Source of the DNA: Luteimonas gilva
GTDB taxonomy: Bacteria > Pseudomonadota > Gammaproteobacteria > Xanthomonadales > Xanthomonadaceae
NCBI RefSeq assembly: GCF_005239095.1
Contig: NZ_SZUA01000002.1
Coordinates: 186,001-250,000 of the forward strand
DNA length: 64,000 nucleotides
Direction: 5' to 3'
The translations under genes were made by a program, and so were the position numbers. Each line of letters starts with the position of its first letter. Positions within the stretch are counted from its first letter, which is position 1. Below are positions 26,924 through 35,122 of the stretch, piece after piece. Below the pieces are notes generated by a model that was not told where the DNA came from, did no database searches, and worked only from the letters and a program-made list of their open reading frames with translations.

Positions 26924-28645
26924 ATGCGCATGCGCCCCGATGCCCGAACCGCAGGTTTGCTGATCCTATCCGCGCTGGCGTCCGCGCCGGTCGCGGCCGC
27001 CACGTACACGGTCGGCCCCAGCGGCCGCCAATTCACCCAGCTCACCGCTTTGTTCAACAGCCCGTCGGTGAATCTGCAACCCGGCGACATCGTCCTGGTC
27101 GACGGCAATGCGAGCTATGCGGGCGGCATCGTGGTGACGGAAGACGACGGCGGCGCCGCGGGCAATCCGGTGATCATCCGCTGGCGCCGCGATCCGGGCA
27201 CGTCGCGGCCGAAGATCTCCGGCGGCACGCATACGATCAAGTTCCAGGAATCCAACCACGTCGTGTTCGAAGGCTTCGACGTCGCCGGCGGCACCAGCAG
27301 CTGCGTGTTCAACGCCGCCAACGACGTGGTCGTGCGCGACAGCGTCATACACGATTGCCCCGCGCACGGCGTGCTCGGCGCCGACATCGGCTCGGGTTCC
27401 TTCACCTTGGAATACAACGAGATCTACAACGCCGGCCAAGGCACGCAGCGGCACGCCATTTACGTGGCCTCCGACGAGGTCGCGTTCCCGAACTCGGTGT
27501 TCCGCATGCAATACAACTACGTCCACGACGGCCTGGGCGGCAATCTGCTCAAGAGCCGGCACGAACGCAACGAGATCTACTACAACTGGTTCGAAGGCGC
27601 GGCTTATCAGGAGATGGAACTGATCGGCCCGGATTGCGAAGCGCAAGCGGACAATCCGGGTTGGACGCCGGGCCTGAAGACCGAGAATTCGGACGTGGTC
27701 GGCAACGTCATCATCCACACTTCGACGGGATGGCCGAACGCGATCCGCGCCGGTGGCGATCTCAACGGCCGCAACATGGGCCATGTGCGGCTGGTGAACA
27801 ACACGATCCTGCTCGACCGCAGCGGCAGCGTGAACGCGATCTTGGTGCAGCTGGGCCAGGGCCGGCTGGAGATGCACAACAACGTCTTCTACCAATCCAA
27901 AGGCACTGCGCCCGCCATCGTTCGCGAAAACCCGGCTTCGGACGTCGATACGCCGTTCTGCGCGCCCTTCGACCGCGAGCCTTGGGTGCTGGGGCGCAAG
28001 GTGACCGGCAGCAACAACTGGGTGCAGACCAATGCCGCCTTGGTACCCAGCGCGAGCGAGTGGAGCGGCACGTTGAAAGGGACCAACCCTTCGTCTTGGA
28101 GCGATACCGACATCGCGCAGCGCTTGTTGCGGCCCAAAGCGGGCAGCGCTTTGCTCAATGCGGCCAACCCCGCGCCGCCGGGGCCGATCGGATCTCCGTT
28201 CCCGTCGGCGTTGCTGGTGCCGATCCAAGATCCGCCGTACCGGACGAAGCTCGCGATCGGCGGACAACGACCGCGCGGCACGGCGGACGGTTTGGACATC
28301 GGCGCTTTCGAGCTGGCCGAAGTGCTGCCCGGCGGCGAGCCGAAACCGATGGAAGGCGCGCAGCCTTTGATTCCGCCGCGTTCGCAGCCGATCGCGCCGC
28401 CGGCGACCGTCGCCAACCCGCCGGCGCAGACCTCGACGTCGAAGCCGATACCGCAGCGGGCGGCGCCCGCTCCAGTGCGCGCGCTGCCGTCGTTCGCTCC
28501 CACTGAGACGGCATCGGACATTCGCCGGCGGCGGTACTACATGGCGCTCGCGTTCTGTCTGGCGCCGCGTCCGTGGACGAGCTGGCTCGAACCGTTGGAT
28601 GCCGTTCGCCCGCTGCGCTGCCTGCTGCGAACCGCTCCGCGCTAG
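26924..28645 (+). CDS. Secreted right-handed beta-helix protein
   Basis: The 573-residue protein has a signal peptide (LLILSALASAPVAAA-T). Many short strands with Asn-rich turns follow, such as NVVIIH, NHVVFEGFDV, NDVVVRDSVIHD, NEIYYNWFEGAA and VNNTILLDRSG, as in right-handed parallel beta-helix proteins (pectate-lyase-like or Pbh1 repeats). The domain ends near residue 460 with GLDIGAFEL, a common end motif of these proteins. A Pro-rich tail of about 60 residues and a last hydrophobic Trp-containing segment follow. It is likely extracellular, perhaps polysaccharide binding or cleaving. No catalytic set can be assigned. Confidence 0.7.
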   Translation: MRMRPDARTAGLLILSALASAPVAAATYTVGPSGRQFTQLTALFNSPSVNLQPGDIVLVDGNASYAGGIVVTEDDGGAAGNPVIIRWRRDPGTSRPKISGGTHTIKFQESNHVVFEGFDVAGGTSSCVFNAANDVVVRDSVIHDCPAHGVLGADIGSGSFTLEYNEIYNAGQGTQRHAIYVASDEVAFPNSVFRMQYNYVHDGLGGNLLKSRHERNEIYYNWFEGAAYQEMELIGPDCEAQADNPGWTPGLKTENSDVVGNVIIHTSTGWPNAIRAGGDLNGRNMGHVRLVNNTILLDRSGSVNAILVQLGQGRLEMHNNVFYQSKGTAPAIVRENPASDVDTPFCAPFDREPWVLGRKVTGSNNWVQTNAALVPSASEWSGTLKGTNPSSWSDTDIAQRLLRPKAGSALLNAANPAPPGPIGSPFPSALLVPIQDPPYRTKLAIGGQRPRGTADGLDIGAFELAEVLPGGEPKPMEGAQPLIPPRSQPIAPPATVANPPAQTSTSKPIPQRAAPAPVRALPSFAPTETASDIRRRRYYMALAFCLAPRPWTSWLEPLDAVRPLRCLLRTAPR

Positions 28646-28655
28646 CAGCGTTCGG

Positions 28656-29063
28656 CTACGTCGCCTTTGCGGCCGCGCTCAGCGCGGCCAGCCACGGCGT
28701 GCGGTCGAAATAGACTTCGTTGCGGCGGATCTTGCCGGCGGCGTCGAACTGCACCAAGCAGACGCCGACCATGTCCAACGCGCCGCGCGCGAGCGGAATC
28801 CGCACCCGCCATTTGTTGAGGAAGCCGGCTTGCATGGGGATGCCCTCGATCTGGGTCCACACCCAGTCGGGGTTGCGCGCCAGCAGCTTGCGGAAATACG
28901 CGAGCAGCGCCGGGCGGCCGCTCAAGCCGTCGGGCACCGCGGGATCGGAATAGAAGGCGTCTTCCGCATAGAAACCGGCCAGGGTTTCCGGGCCGTTGCC
29001 GGTCCATGCCGGCAGCCAGCGCCCGGCGAATTCCGCCGCCTGAGCGGCGCTCATCTGCGTCAT
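28656..29063 (-). CDS. SnoaL/NTF2-like protein
   Basis: The 135-residue product shows the NTF2-like fold pattern: an N-terminal helix with FAGRWLPAWTGNGPETLAGF, AEDAFYSDPAVP, a helix LLAYFRKLLARNPDW, and strands ending VQFDAAGKIRRNEVYFD. The arrangement matches the SnoaL-like polyketide-cyclase or nuclear-transport-factor-2 group, a fold used for many small-molecule reactions and for non-enzymatic roles. The specific function is not determinable. It is convergent with the beta-helix gene. Confidence 0.7.
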   Translation of the reverse strand: MTQMSAAQAAEFAGRWLPAWTGNGPETLAGFYAEDAFYSDPAVPDGLSGRPALLAYFRKLLARNPDWVWTQIEGIPMQAGFLNKWRVRIPLARGALDMVGVCLVQFDAAGKIRRNEVYFDRTPWLAALSAAAKAT

Positions 29064-29298
29064 CGTCGGCCTCCGTTCGCGCTGCGTGAAATCAGCCTAA
29101 CCGGACCGACGCAGGCGGCGCGCGAGCGCCCCGGCGGCCGCCGGCATCCCGGGGTGAGACGGCCGACGGCCGCCGGAGCATTCCGGCAGTGTGGCTTCGG
29201 GCCGACGGCCGCGTCAGTGCGCTTGGGCAGGCGAACGCCCTGGCATTGGTAAGCGCGACGGGCATTAAAATCGACGAAGCCCCGATGCGAGAGCCGCG

Positions 29299-30516
29299 AT
29301 GAACCGTCCCTCCGCCATTGCCGACGCCGGTTCGCGCGAAGCGCTGATCGATGCCTTGCTGGACGATCGCGACTACCACATCGAATTCAAGCACGTGGAA
29401 TTCGGCGGCTGGTTGAGCAATCACGACAAGCATGCGGTGATCGCATTGGACCGGCTCGGCGCTTCGGCCGAACGCATCGCCGATTACTACGCCCGCTACG
29501 CCGCGCAGACCTACGGCTACGGCCTGGAAGCGCCGAAGGTTTCCGAACACGATATCGATGCCGGCAATTGGAAGACGCACCTGGGCCGGCGCAGCAGCTA
29601 TTCGGCCTATTGCGATTTCTTCGAAGGGGAAGAAAAGCGGCTGGGCATGGACGCGCTGCTCAGGCGCTATCTACCCGAACTATTCCCGGGTTGGGCCGGC
29701 GCGCTGGCGCACGGCGCGATCCATCTGGGCTGGGCATTGGATGCGGGCCATCGCTGGATGATCGTCGAAGGCCTGGCCTACCAGGCTTTCGCCTACGTCT
29801 CCTGCCATCCGGAAAAGAATGCGCCCGCGCCGGAAGACGACGCGACGCCGACGCAATCGTTGCTGCGCATCGCGCGCGTCTGGGAAACGCAGGGCGATGC
29901 GATGCGCGCATGGCTGGATGCGGCGATGGCCGACGAAACCGCGTTCGTGCATCCGGACCTGGCCAGGCACGGATCGCAATACAAGATCGCTCGGGTGTTG
30001 GCCAAGGGACATCCTCTGATCCACGCCACGCCCGCGTGGGTGCGCACGCTGCCGCCGGGCGCGCTGTGGGCGTCCCTGCACTACGCGGCATCGCTGCTCT
30101 ATCTGGTCAAGCCGGGCGACTTCACCGTGCTGCACCTGATCACTTCGCTGCACGCGATGGAGCATATCGCCGCGCCGTTGTCCGAAGCGCAGCAGCGCGA
30201 AGCGGCCGCCTGCTATTGGAGCGGCATGCTGGGCATCCTGTTCTCGCGCGGGGCGTTCCCGGCCGGCGCGGCCCTCGAAGAGCTCGATGCGCGTTATCGC
30301 GATGCGGTCGATACCGACGAAGCGGCGGCGCAAGCGGATTGGGAAAGGATCGTCGCCAAGGCGATTCCGGACGACGAAGAGCACAATCCCAAGCTGGTCT
30401 ACGTCGAACGCCTCGCCTGGCGCCGCTACGGCCATCGGACCCTCTTCCGCATCGCCGCCGACCGATTCACGAGCACGCCAGTGCTGACGGCGTACAAGCC
30501 GTCTGCACAGCCTTAG
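29299..30516 (+). CDS. Questin-oxidase-like (DUF4243) protein
   Basis: The 405-residue protein has the DUF4243/questin oxidase profile: FKHVEFGGWLSNHDKHAVIAL near the N-terminus, a His-rich HGAIHLGWALDAGH, GLAYQAFAYVSCH, and LHLITSLHAMEHI later. In fungi, relatives act as Baeyer-Villiger-type oxidases of anthraquinones, with no clear cofactor motif. Bacterial members are uncharacterised, so the substrate and even the chemistry are inference. It is monocistronic, with about 650 bases of non-coding or degenerate DNA downstream. Confidence 0.7.
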   Translation: MNRPSAIADAGSREALIDALLDDRDYHIEFKHVEFGGWLSNHDKHAVIALDRLGASAERIADYYARYAAQTYGYGLEAPKVSEHDIDAGNWKTHLGRRSSYSAYCDFFEGEEKRLGMDALLRRYLPELFPGWAGALAHGAIHLGWALDAGHRWMIVEGLAYQAFAYVSCHPEKNAPAPEDDATPTQSLLRIARVWETQGDAMRAWLDAAMADETAFVHPDLARHGSQYKIARVLAKGHPLIHATPAWVRTLPPGALWASLHYAASLLYLVKPGDFTVLHLITSLHAMEHIAAPLSEAQQREAAACYWSGMLGILFSRGAFPAGAALEELDARYRDAVDTDEAAAQADWERIVAKAIPDDEEHNPKLVYVERLAWRRYGHRTLFRIAADRFTSTPVLTAYKPSAQP

Positions 30517-30578
30517 GCAGAATCGAGCCAGCTGCTTATTGCCTCAATGCATGATCTTTTCGGCGCGTAGCAGCGCCG

Positions 30579-30768
30579 CTAGCCCGCAGGTGGACAACCG
30601 TATTCGCGATGGAGCGCGCGGCTGAAAGCGGCATCGATCTGATGGCCGATATCCCCCGATGATCCGCGCCAGCGTCGCATTGCTCTGACACAGCAAATGG
30701 TTCGCGAGCAGCATCCGCCATCGCGTCAGAGATTGGATCGGCGAGTTGTCGGTCAATCGCTGAAACGC
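30579..30768 (-). pseudogene. Remnant of an AraC-family regulator (DNA-binding domain only)
   Basis: The minus strand from about 30768 encodes AFQRLTDNSPIQSLTRWRM and LLANHLLCQSNATLA, a typical second half of an AraC-type helix-turn-helix domain. Reading then jumps frame at a run of five G (about 30649-30653) and continues as DIGHQIDAAFSRALHREYG and CPPAG before a stop at 30579-30581. Removing one G restores the usual AraC order. The ligand domain is missing. It is a decayed gene, perhaps a scar of insertion next to the adhesin cluster. The rest of 30517-31169 holds no intact gene. Confidence 0.7.
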
Positions 30769-30962
30769 TAGGCCAACCTAGGAGTTCGTAGTGGCATAGA
30801 GCGGCGGCAGCCTATATCGATAGTCCGCTTAACGAAAAATCCATTCAAGCAAAAAAGAGTTAGAAAGTCCTGCTATTTATGGGTGTCAATAGCAAAGCGC
30901 CTTCTTTTCGGGCACGAAAGTAGTCACAAACACGCCGTTGCCTGACCGCCATCCGAATATGG

Positions 30963-30989
30963 TGGCCACATTTTTCGTGAGCTTTCGTC
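30963..30989 (+). promoter_or_regulatory. Adhesin-family promoter element, copy 4a
   Basis: TGGCCA, CATTTTTC and CGTC with a 17-nt spacer, 180 nt before the start of the 31170 gene. TGTAACGCAC follows CGTC, as at 39789. Confidence 0.55.
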
Positions 30990-31110
30990 CTGTAACGCAC
31001 GTATGACGAAGCAAAACCCCGACCCGTTCCGCTTGGCTCGCCGGGCTGAGCGAATGCATGCCTCGATTATTAACTCGGCTAATGCCTCATGCCGAGGATA
31101 ACAATCCTGC

Positions 31111-31135
31111 TGCCCGTTTTTTTCAAGAATTCGTC
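31111..31135 (+). promoter_or_regulatory. Adhesin-family promoter element, copy 4b (proximal, weak)
   Basis: TGCCCG, seven T and CGTC after 15 nt, with CGTC 38 nt before the ATG. The boxes are less conserved, but position and T tract fit. The paralogue at 41504 also has two tandem copies. Confidence 0.4.
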
Positions 31136-31169
31136 CTTTTCCCCACAAATCAATGACTAGGTATTCAAA

Positions 31170-32834
31170 ATGAATTACGCGAAAAGAAAAACGGCAGTCC
31201 TAATTAGTCTGCTGGCCACCGCGCCGGTCTATGCCGGTAGTCCTTGCGATTTGAGCGATGGCGATCCGGGCACTGAAGTCGACGGTGGAAGCATAGCCCC
31301 CGGACAAGCAGCTTTAGCATGCGGCTTTTCAAACCAAGCAGCTGGCGTACTAAGCACGGCTATCGGCGCACAGAACGAAGCAGTTGCAAATGCAACTGCC
31401 GTAGGCAATTCAAACACGGCTAGCGGCCAAGGCAGTACTGCCATCGGCACCTTTACTAAGGCCAGCGGCAAAGAAAGCACGGCTATCGGAAGCATCAATA
31501 AGGCTTTCGGAGAGGGCAGTACTGCAATCGGCGATTTAAACCAAGCCTCGGAAGAACACGCTACTGCAATTGGATATTTTAACAGTGCCGAACTCGAATC
31601 TACCGCTGTAGGAAGCAATAATGCTGCAAGCGGAAAGTATGCCACGGCGGTTGGTTTTTTTAATTTGGCTGTTAAAGATGCCACTGCAATCGGAAGGTCT
31701 AATATCGCCAACAGTGATGACAGTACAGCCGTAGGTGGTTTCAACCATATTTTCGGCGAGCGTGGCACGGCTATTGGCTTTTCCAACGAAGCTGCGGCCG
31801 ATGGAACGGCTGTTGGTATAGTCAATAAAGCCATGGGCGAAAGCGCTACGGCTGTTGGATTCTCCAACGTTGCCGATATGCAAGGAAGCGCGGTCGGATT
31901 CTCCAATCTCGCTACCGGCATTAAAAGCACCGCTTTCGGCTCAGACAATAGCGCCACAGGCGCGCGCAGCGCAGCTTTCGGTCAGGGAAGCGTAGCTAGG
32001 GGCTCAGCTAGCATCGCATTTGGAAGTTGGTTTGATTCTAACGGCAATGGCACTTTTGACGAAGTCAGCGATCTGATCGACGTTGACAATGATGGTTTGG
32101 GAGATGAAAGACGCGAGATGACCACCGCTCTCGGTGACCACAGTACCGCTATCGGTCCTGGAGCTTGGGCCTTCGGGAATCGTACCGCTGCTTTCGGTGC
32201 CGGATCTTTTGCCGTGGCGAATGATAGTGTGGCTATTGGAAGCAACTCTCGTGCCGAAGAGGTCAACACGATTTCGGTGGGAAGCGCCGGCAACGAGCGG
32301 CGTATAGTTAATGTGGCGGCTGGCGAAAAGCCCACCGACGCAGTTAATTTCTCGCAGTTAGAGTCAACGTTGAACACTGCCAAGGCTTACGCGGACACGA
32401 CAGTGGCGACCGGCGGCACTCAAGCGAACGCCTACACCGACAATCGCGAAGCCGCGGTCCGGCAAGACATGCAAGCCGGCGATGCGCAAACCTTGTCGGC
32501 GGCCAAGGATTACACCGACAAGAAGTTCGCGGATCTGGATTTCAGCGGCATTAACGACCGTTTCGATGCGATCGACCGGCGCGTCGGCCATCTGGACGAT
32601 CGCCTGAACCGCGTCGGTGCGCTCGGCGCGGCGATGGTGGGCATGGCTTCGAGCGCGGCGGCGGTCGAGGGCGGCCGGACGCGCATCGGCATCGCCGCGG
32701 GCGCGTACGGCGGCAAGCAGGCTTTGTCGGTGGGTCTGCAGCAACGCATCAACTCGCGTGCGGCGCTGACCATCGGCGGTGCGTTCAGCGGTTCGGAACG
32801 CTCGGCCACCATCGGCGTCGGTTTCGGGCTTTAA
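31170..32834 (+). CDS. Trimeric-autotransporter-like head-repeat surface protein (paralogue 4)
   Basis: The 554-residue protein has a short signal peptide (MNYAKRKTAVLISLLATAPVYA) and then GSPCDLSDGDPG with the second Cys in LACG. Dense head repeats run to a single Asp-rich loop (SWFDSNGNG). The neck RRIVNVAAGEKPTDAVN differs from the minus-strand cluster (EKPTDA for TQATDA). A stalk with AYADT and DYTDKKF elements and an anchor ending TIGVGFGL close it. The first two thirds use clearly more AT-rich codons than the last 430 bases, which look like the other paralogues; this suggests recombination or a different origin of the head. Two hairpins follow. Confidence 0.85.
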   Translation: MNYAKRKTAVLISLLATAPVYAGSPCDLSDGDPGTEVDGGSIAPGQAALACGFSNQAAGVLSTAIGAQNEAVANATAVGNSNTASGQGSTAIGTFTKASGKESTAIGSINKAFGEGSTAIGDLNQASEEHATAIGYFNSAELESTAVGSNNAASGKYATAVGFFNLAVKDATAIGRSNIANSDDSTAVGGFNHIFGERGTAIGFSNEAAADGTAVGIVNKAMGESATAVGFSNVADMQGSAVGFSNLATGIKSTAFGSDNSATGARSAAFGQGSVARGSASIAFGSWFDSNGNGTFDEVSDLIDVDNDGLGDERREMTTALGDHSTAIGPGAWAFGNRTAAFGAGSFAVANDSVAIGSNSRAEEVNTISVGSAGNERRIVNVAAGEKPTDAVNFSQLESTLNTAKAYADTTVATGGTQANAYTDNREAAVRQDMQAGDAQTLSAAKDYTDKKFADLDFSGINDRFDAIDRRVGHLDDRLNRVGALGAAMVGMASSAAAVEGGRTRIGIAAGAYGGKQALSVGLQQRINSRAALTIGGAFSGSERSATIGVGFGL

Positions 32835-32879
32835 CTCGTCTACCGTTGCGGCGGCTTACTGTCCCTGGGCTGCCGCATC

Positions 32880-32914
32880 CGCCGTACGTCGTCCCCCGGC
32901 GTACGGCGTTTTTT
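32880..32914 (+). terminator. Intrinsic terminator of adhesin paralogue 4
   Basis: GCCGTAC at 32881 and GTACGGC at 32901 pair (extended by one C-G), followed by TTTTTT, about 45 bases after the stop. Confidence 0.75.
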
Positions 32915-33028
32915 CGAAGCGCAATCCGGTTTCGGCGTAACGTGGGAATTTGATCGCCGTCTGAGTTGGATAAGCGATGAAGGATGCGCCGCAGCCTCGT
33001 TCCGCTTAGCCTCCCGATGCGCAACGCA

Positions 33029-33060
33029 AACGGCCGCGGTCAACCCGCGGCCGTTTTTTG
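33029..33060 (+). terminator. Second intrinsic terminator-like hairpin
   Basis: ACGGCCGCGG, the loop TCAAC, CCGCGGCCGT and TTTTTT form a strong stem with a T run. No gene ends just before it on the plus strand. It may be a backup for the upstream adhesin or the remains of an earlier gene end. Confidence 0.65.
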
Positions 33061-33204
33061 TAAAGTCGCGCCGAAGGCCTTTGGCTCAACCGCAAGCCCG
33101 CAGTTTCGCGAGAATGGCGAGTCGACGTCGTCGAAGCACAGTAAAAAACCGACGCGACGGACGAAGGGATCGAAGCTCCGCCCGCCGCGCCGGCACAGAC
33201 GCGA

Positions 33205-33423
33205 TTACAGGTCGCAGGGCGAGCTGAACTTCTGAGCGTTGGCGGTCACCGTGCCCCACTGGCTCACGCTGCCGAAGCAGGAGTAGTACTTGCCGCCGAC
33301 TTCTTGGCCTTTCTGGTCGTAATAAACGATTTCCAGATCGCTGCTGCGCTTGGCGATCACGGCCGAACTGATCATCGCCAGCGACAGGATCGCGGCGCCC
33401 ACGTACAGAAACTTGCCTTTCAT
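33205..33423 (-). CDS. Small secreted protein, DUF6289-like
   Basis: The 72-residue protein has a clear signal peptide (LYVGAAILSLAMISSAVIA). The mature part is about 50 residues, YYDQKGQEVGGKYYSCFGSV and then a final PCDL, so two Cys that could form one disulfide. The pattern resembles the small DUF6289 proteins of Xanthomonadaceae, whose function is unknown. GGAG lies 8 bases before the ATG. It sits between the adhesins and the sigma-factor genes. Confidence 0.6.
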   Translation of the reverse strand: MKGKFLYVGAAILSLAMISSAVIAKRSSDLEIVYYDQKGQEVGGKYYSCFGSVSQWGTVTANAQKFSSPCDL

Positions 33424-33596
33424 CTATCAATCTCCAGGAATCGAATCGAGCGCCGCTTGGTATGAAGCGGCAACCAAGATATAGTAGATTGGAATACCAA
33501 AATCAATCATTTTGGAGATTGAACTGACAAAGTGTTCTTCAGGACCGCCGAATGGCGGAACGACACGGGCGCAAGCCGCCCGCGCAGGCAGGTCGT

Positions 33597-34031
33597 TCAG
33601 GTCCCCGCGGAGCGGGAATCGCCGGATTTGACGCGCGATGCGGCATCCGAGGAACCGGAAGCGGCGGCAAGCATGCGCCGGCGCGACAGTTCCAACAGGG
33701 CGTAAAGCAGATCCCGATTCGTATCGATCTCCCGCCACACTTCCGGGTTGGCGAAATGAACCTCGGGCGACGGCAATCGATTTTGCTGAGGAGGCGAACG
33801 CCGGCGGCGCTTAGTACGCAAAACTAAACCGCCGGCGCTAACGCTGGCGAGCGTTAGGCAAATGCCCGTTCCCAACGGTAACCAGGTCGTGACCCAGTCT
33901 CCGGCTCGCCCCAGCGACAAATAGAGCAAGCCGAGGCCGGCGGCTACCGAGCAGCCGCAAGCGATTAGGGTCAGGCGCCGATCGATGCCAGCGTCGGCGG
34001 AGGAGGACGCCAAGGATGATCCGGACGGCAT
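33597..34031 (-). CDS. Small membrane protein, unknown
   Basis: The 144-residue product has two hydrophobic segments (LTLIACGCSVAAGLGLLYLS and WLPLGTGICLTLASVSAGGL), then a basic stretch RTKRRRR and a C-terminal helical tail with WREIDTNRDLLYALLELSRRR. No family is recognised. The clear transmembrane pair followed by positive charges makes it plausible as a real gene, though start and expression are unproven. Confidence 0.45.
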   Translation of the reverse strand: MPSGSSLASSSADAGIDRRLTLIACGCSVAAGLGLLYLSLGRAGDWVTTWLPLGTGICLTLASVSAGGLVLRTKRRRRSPPQQNRLPSPEVHFANPEVWREIDTNRDLLYALLELSRRRMLAAASGSSDAASRVKSGDSRSAGT

Positions 34032-34501
34032 GTCGGCTCCGATACAAGTAATGTGGAATCAAGGACGGAAAAAAACCTTGTCGACGGCCGTCGATAGCCG
34101 CCGAAACCGAGGAGGCATTGAGCCCAAGGTCGTTTCGGCAGGGCTTGCCGGCTTTGCGAATAGCCTTAGTCGCACAACCGCCCAACCCACGAAGTAAGCC
34201 ATTCGTCGGTAGGCGTTGCGGCAGGCTTCTTGCTCGTTGCTATCGCGCATCCCCGGCCCGCAGTGAGATCGGTGAGCGGTTTGCGCGCATCCGCAATGCG
34301 TTTTGGAGGGTTTCGGAGCAGCGTCGACCGGCGGCGAGGAAGCGGTCGAATGTGTGCCGGCGCCTGAATACGGTTTGCGCACCGCTGGAATAGCCCCGGG
34401 CGGCATGTGTAAATATGTGACGAGATAGACGGAATCGCGATGCCAGGGCGGGCATCGTCCGGTCGTCCACGGAACGGAGGGGAACGACGAGCGGGGGAAC
34501 G
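34032..34501. other. Non-coding gap upstream of the sigma factor
   Basis: About 470 bases with only Arg-rich, unlikely reading frames on both strands. I see no copy of the adhesin-family promoter element here, so the sigma-factor gene does not obviously autoregulate through that element. Confidence 0.5.
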
Positions 34502-35122
34502 ATGTCCAAGACCAAGCTGAGCGAAACACTCGAAGCGATCAGCCGCGGCGACGGGGCGGCGCAAAAGCAGCTGTCGCAAGAGATCTACAACCAGCTTCGC
34601 GTGATCGCGAGGCATCGATTGGGCGGGCAAGCCCGCACCAATCTCAATACCACCGTCCTGGTGCACGAAGCCTACCTGAAAATTTTGGACGTCCCGGACG
34701 CCGACGACCGCATGGACCGGGCCCGCTTCTTCGCCCTGGCCTCCAAAACGATGCGCAACCTGCTGGTCGACTATTTGCGCGCGCGCAACGCGGTGAAGCG
34801 CGGCGGCGGCCAGATCATGGCGACGCTGGATCTGGACCGCGAAAACGGAGACGACGGCAAGGACGACTTGATCGACGTGCTCGCCGTCGACAAGGCCTTG
34901 CAGGCGTTGGGCAAGATCGACGCCCGTCTGGTCAACGTCGTCGAATGCCGCTTCTTCGCCGGGATGAACTACGACGAGATCGCCTTGGCCCACGACATGA
35001 GCGAGCGCACCGTGCGCCGCGATTGGCGGCGCGCCCGCGCGTTCCTGCGCGCGCACATGGACGAACAACCGCTGGACGAGCAATCCCTGGACGAGCAGGC
35101 GCTCGACGACGAGCTGCCGTGA
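34502..35122 (+). CDS. ECF-type RNA polymerase sigma factor (TIGR02999-like)
   Basis: The 206-residue protein has the sigma-2 region with YNQLRVIARHRLGGQ and RARFFALASKTMRNLLVDY, and a sigma-4 region DEIALAHDMSERTVRRDW with helix-turn-helix. LNTTVLVHEAYLKIL is typical of the Sig-70_X6 / TIGR02999 group, whose genes often adjoin Ser/Thr kinase genes and lack a classical anti-sigma factor. Here the kinase gene overlaps it by 4 bases (GTGA). It should direct RNA polymerase to specific promoters when activated by phosphorylation. Its targets are not shown, but a shared promoter-like element precedes the flanking adhesin genes. Confidence 0.88.
   Translation: MSKTKLSETLEAISRGDGAAQKQLSQEIYNQLRVIARHRLGGQARTNLNTTVLVHEAYLKILDVPDADDRMDRARFFALASKTMRNLLVDYLRARNAVKRGGGQIMATLDLDRENGDDGKDDLIDVLAVDKALQALGKIDARLVNVVECRFFAGMNYDEIALAHDMSERTVRRDWRRARAFLRAHMDEQPLDEQSLDEQALDDELP

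Noticed and set aside
34118-34393. Plus-strand frame of about 90 residues upstream of the sigma factor
   Set aside because: Arg-rich shadow-like translation, no ribosome site, no family features.
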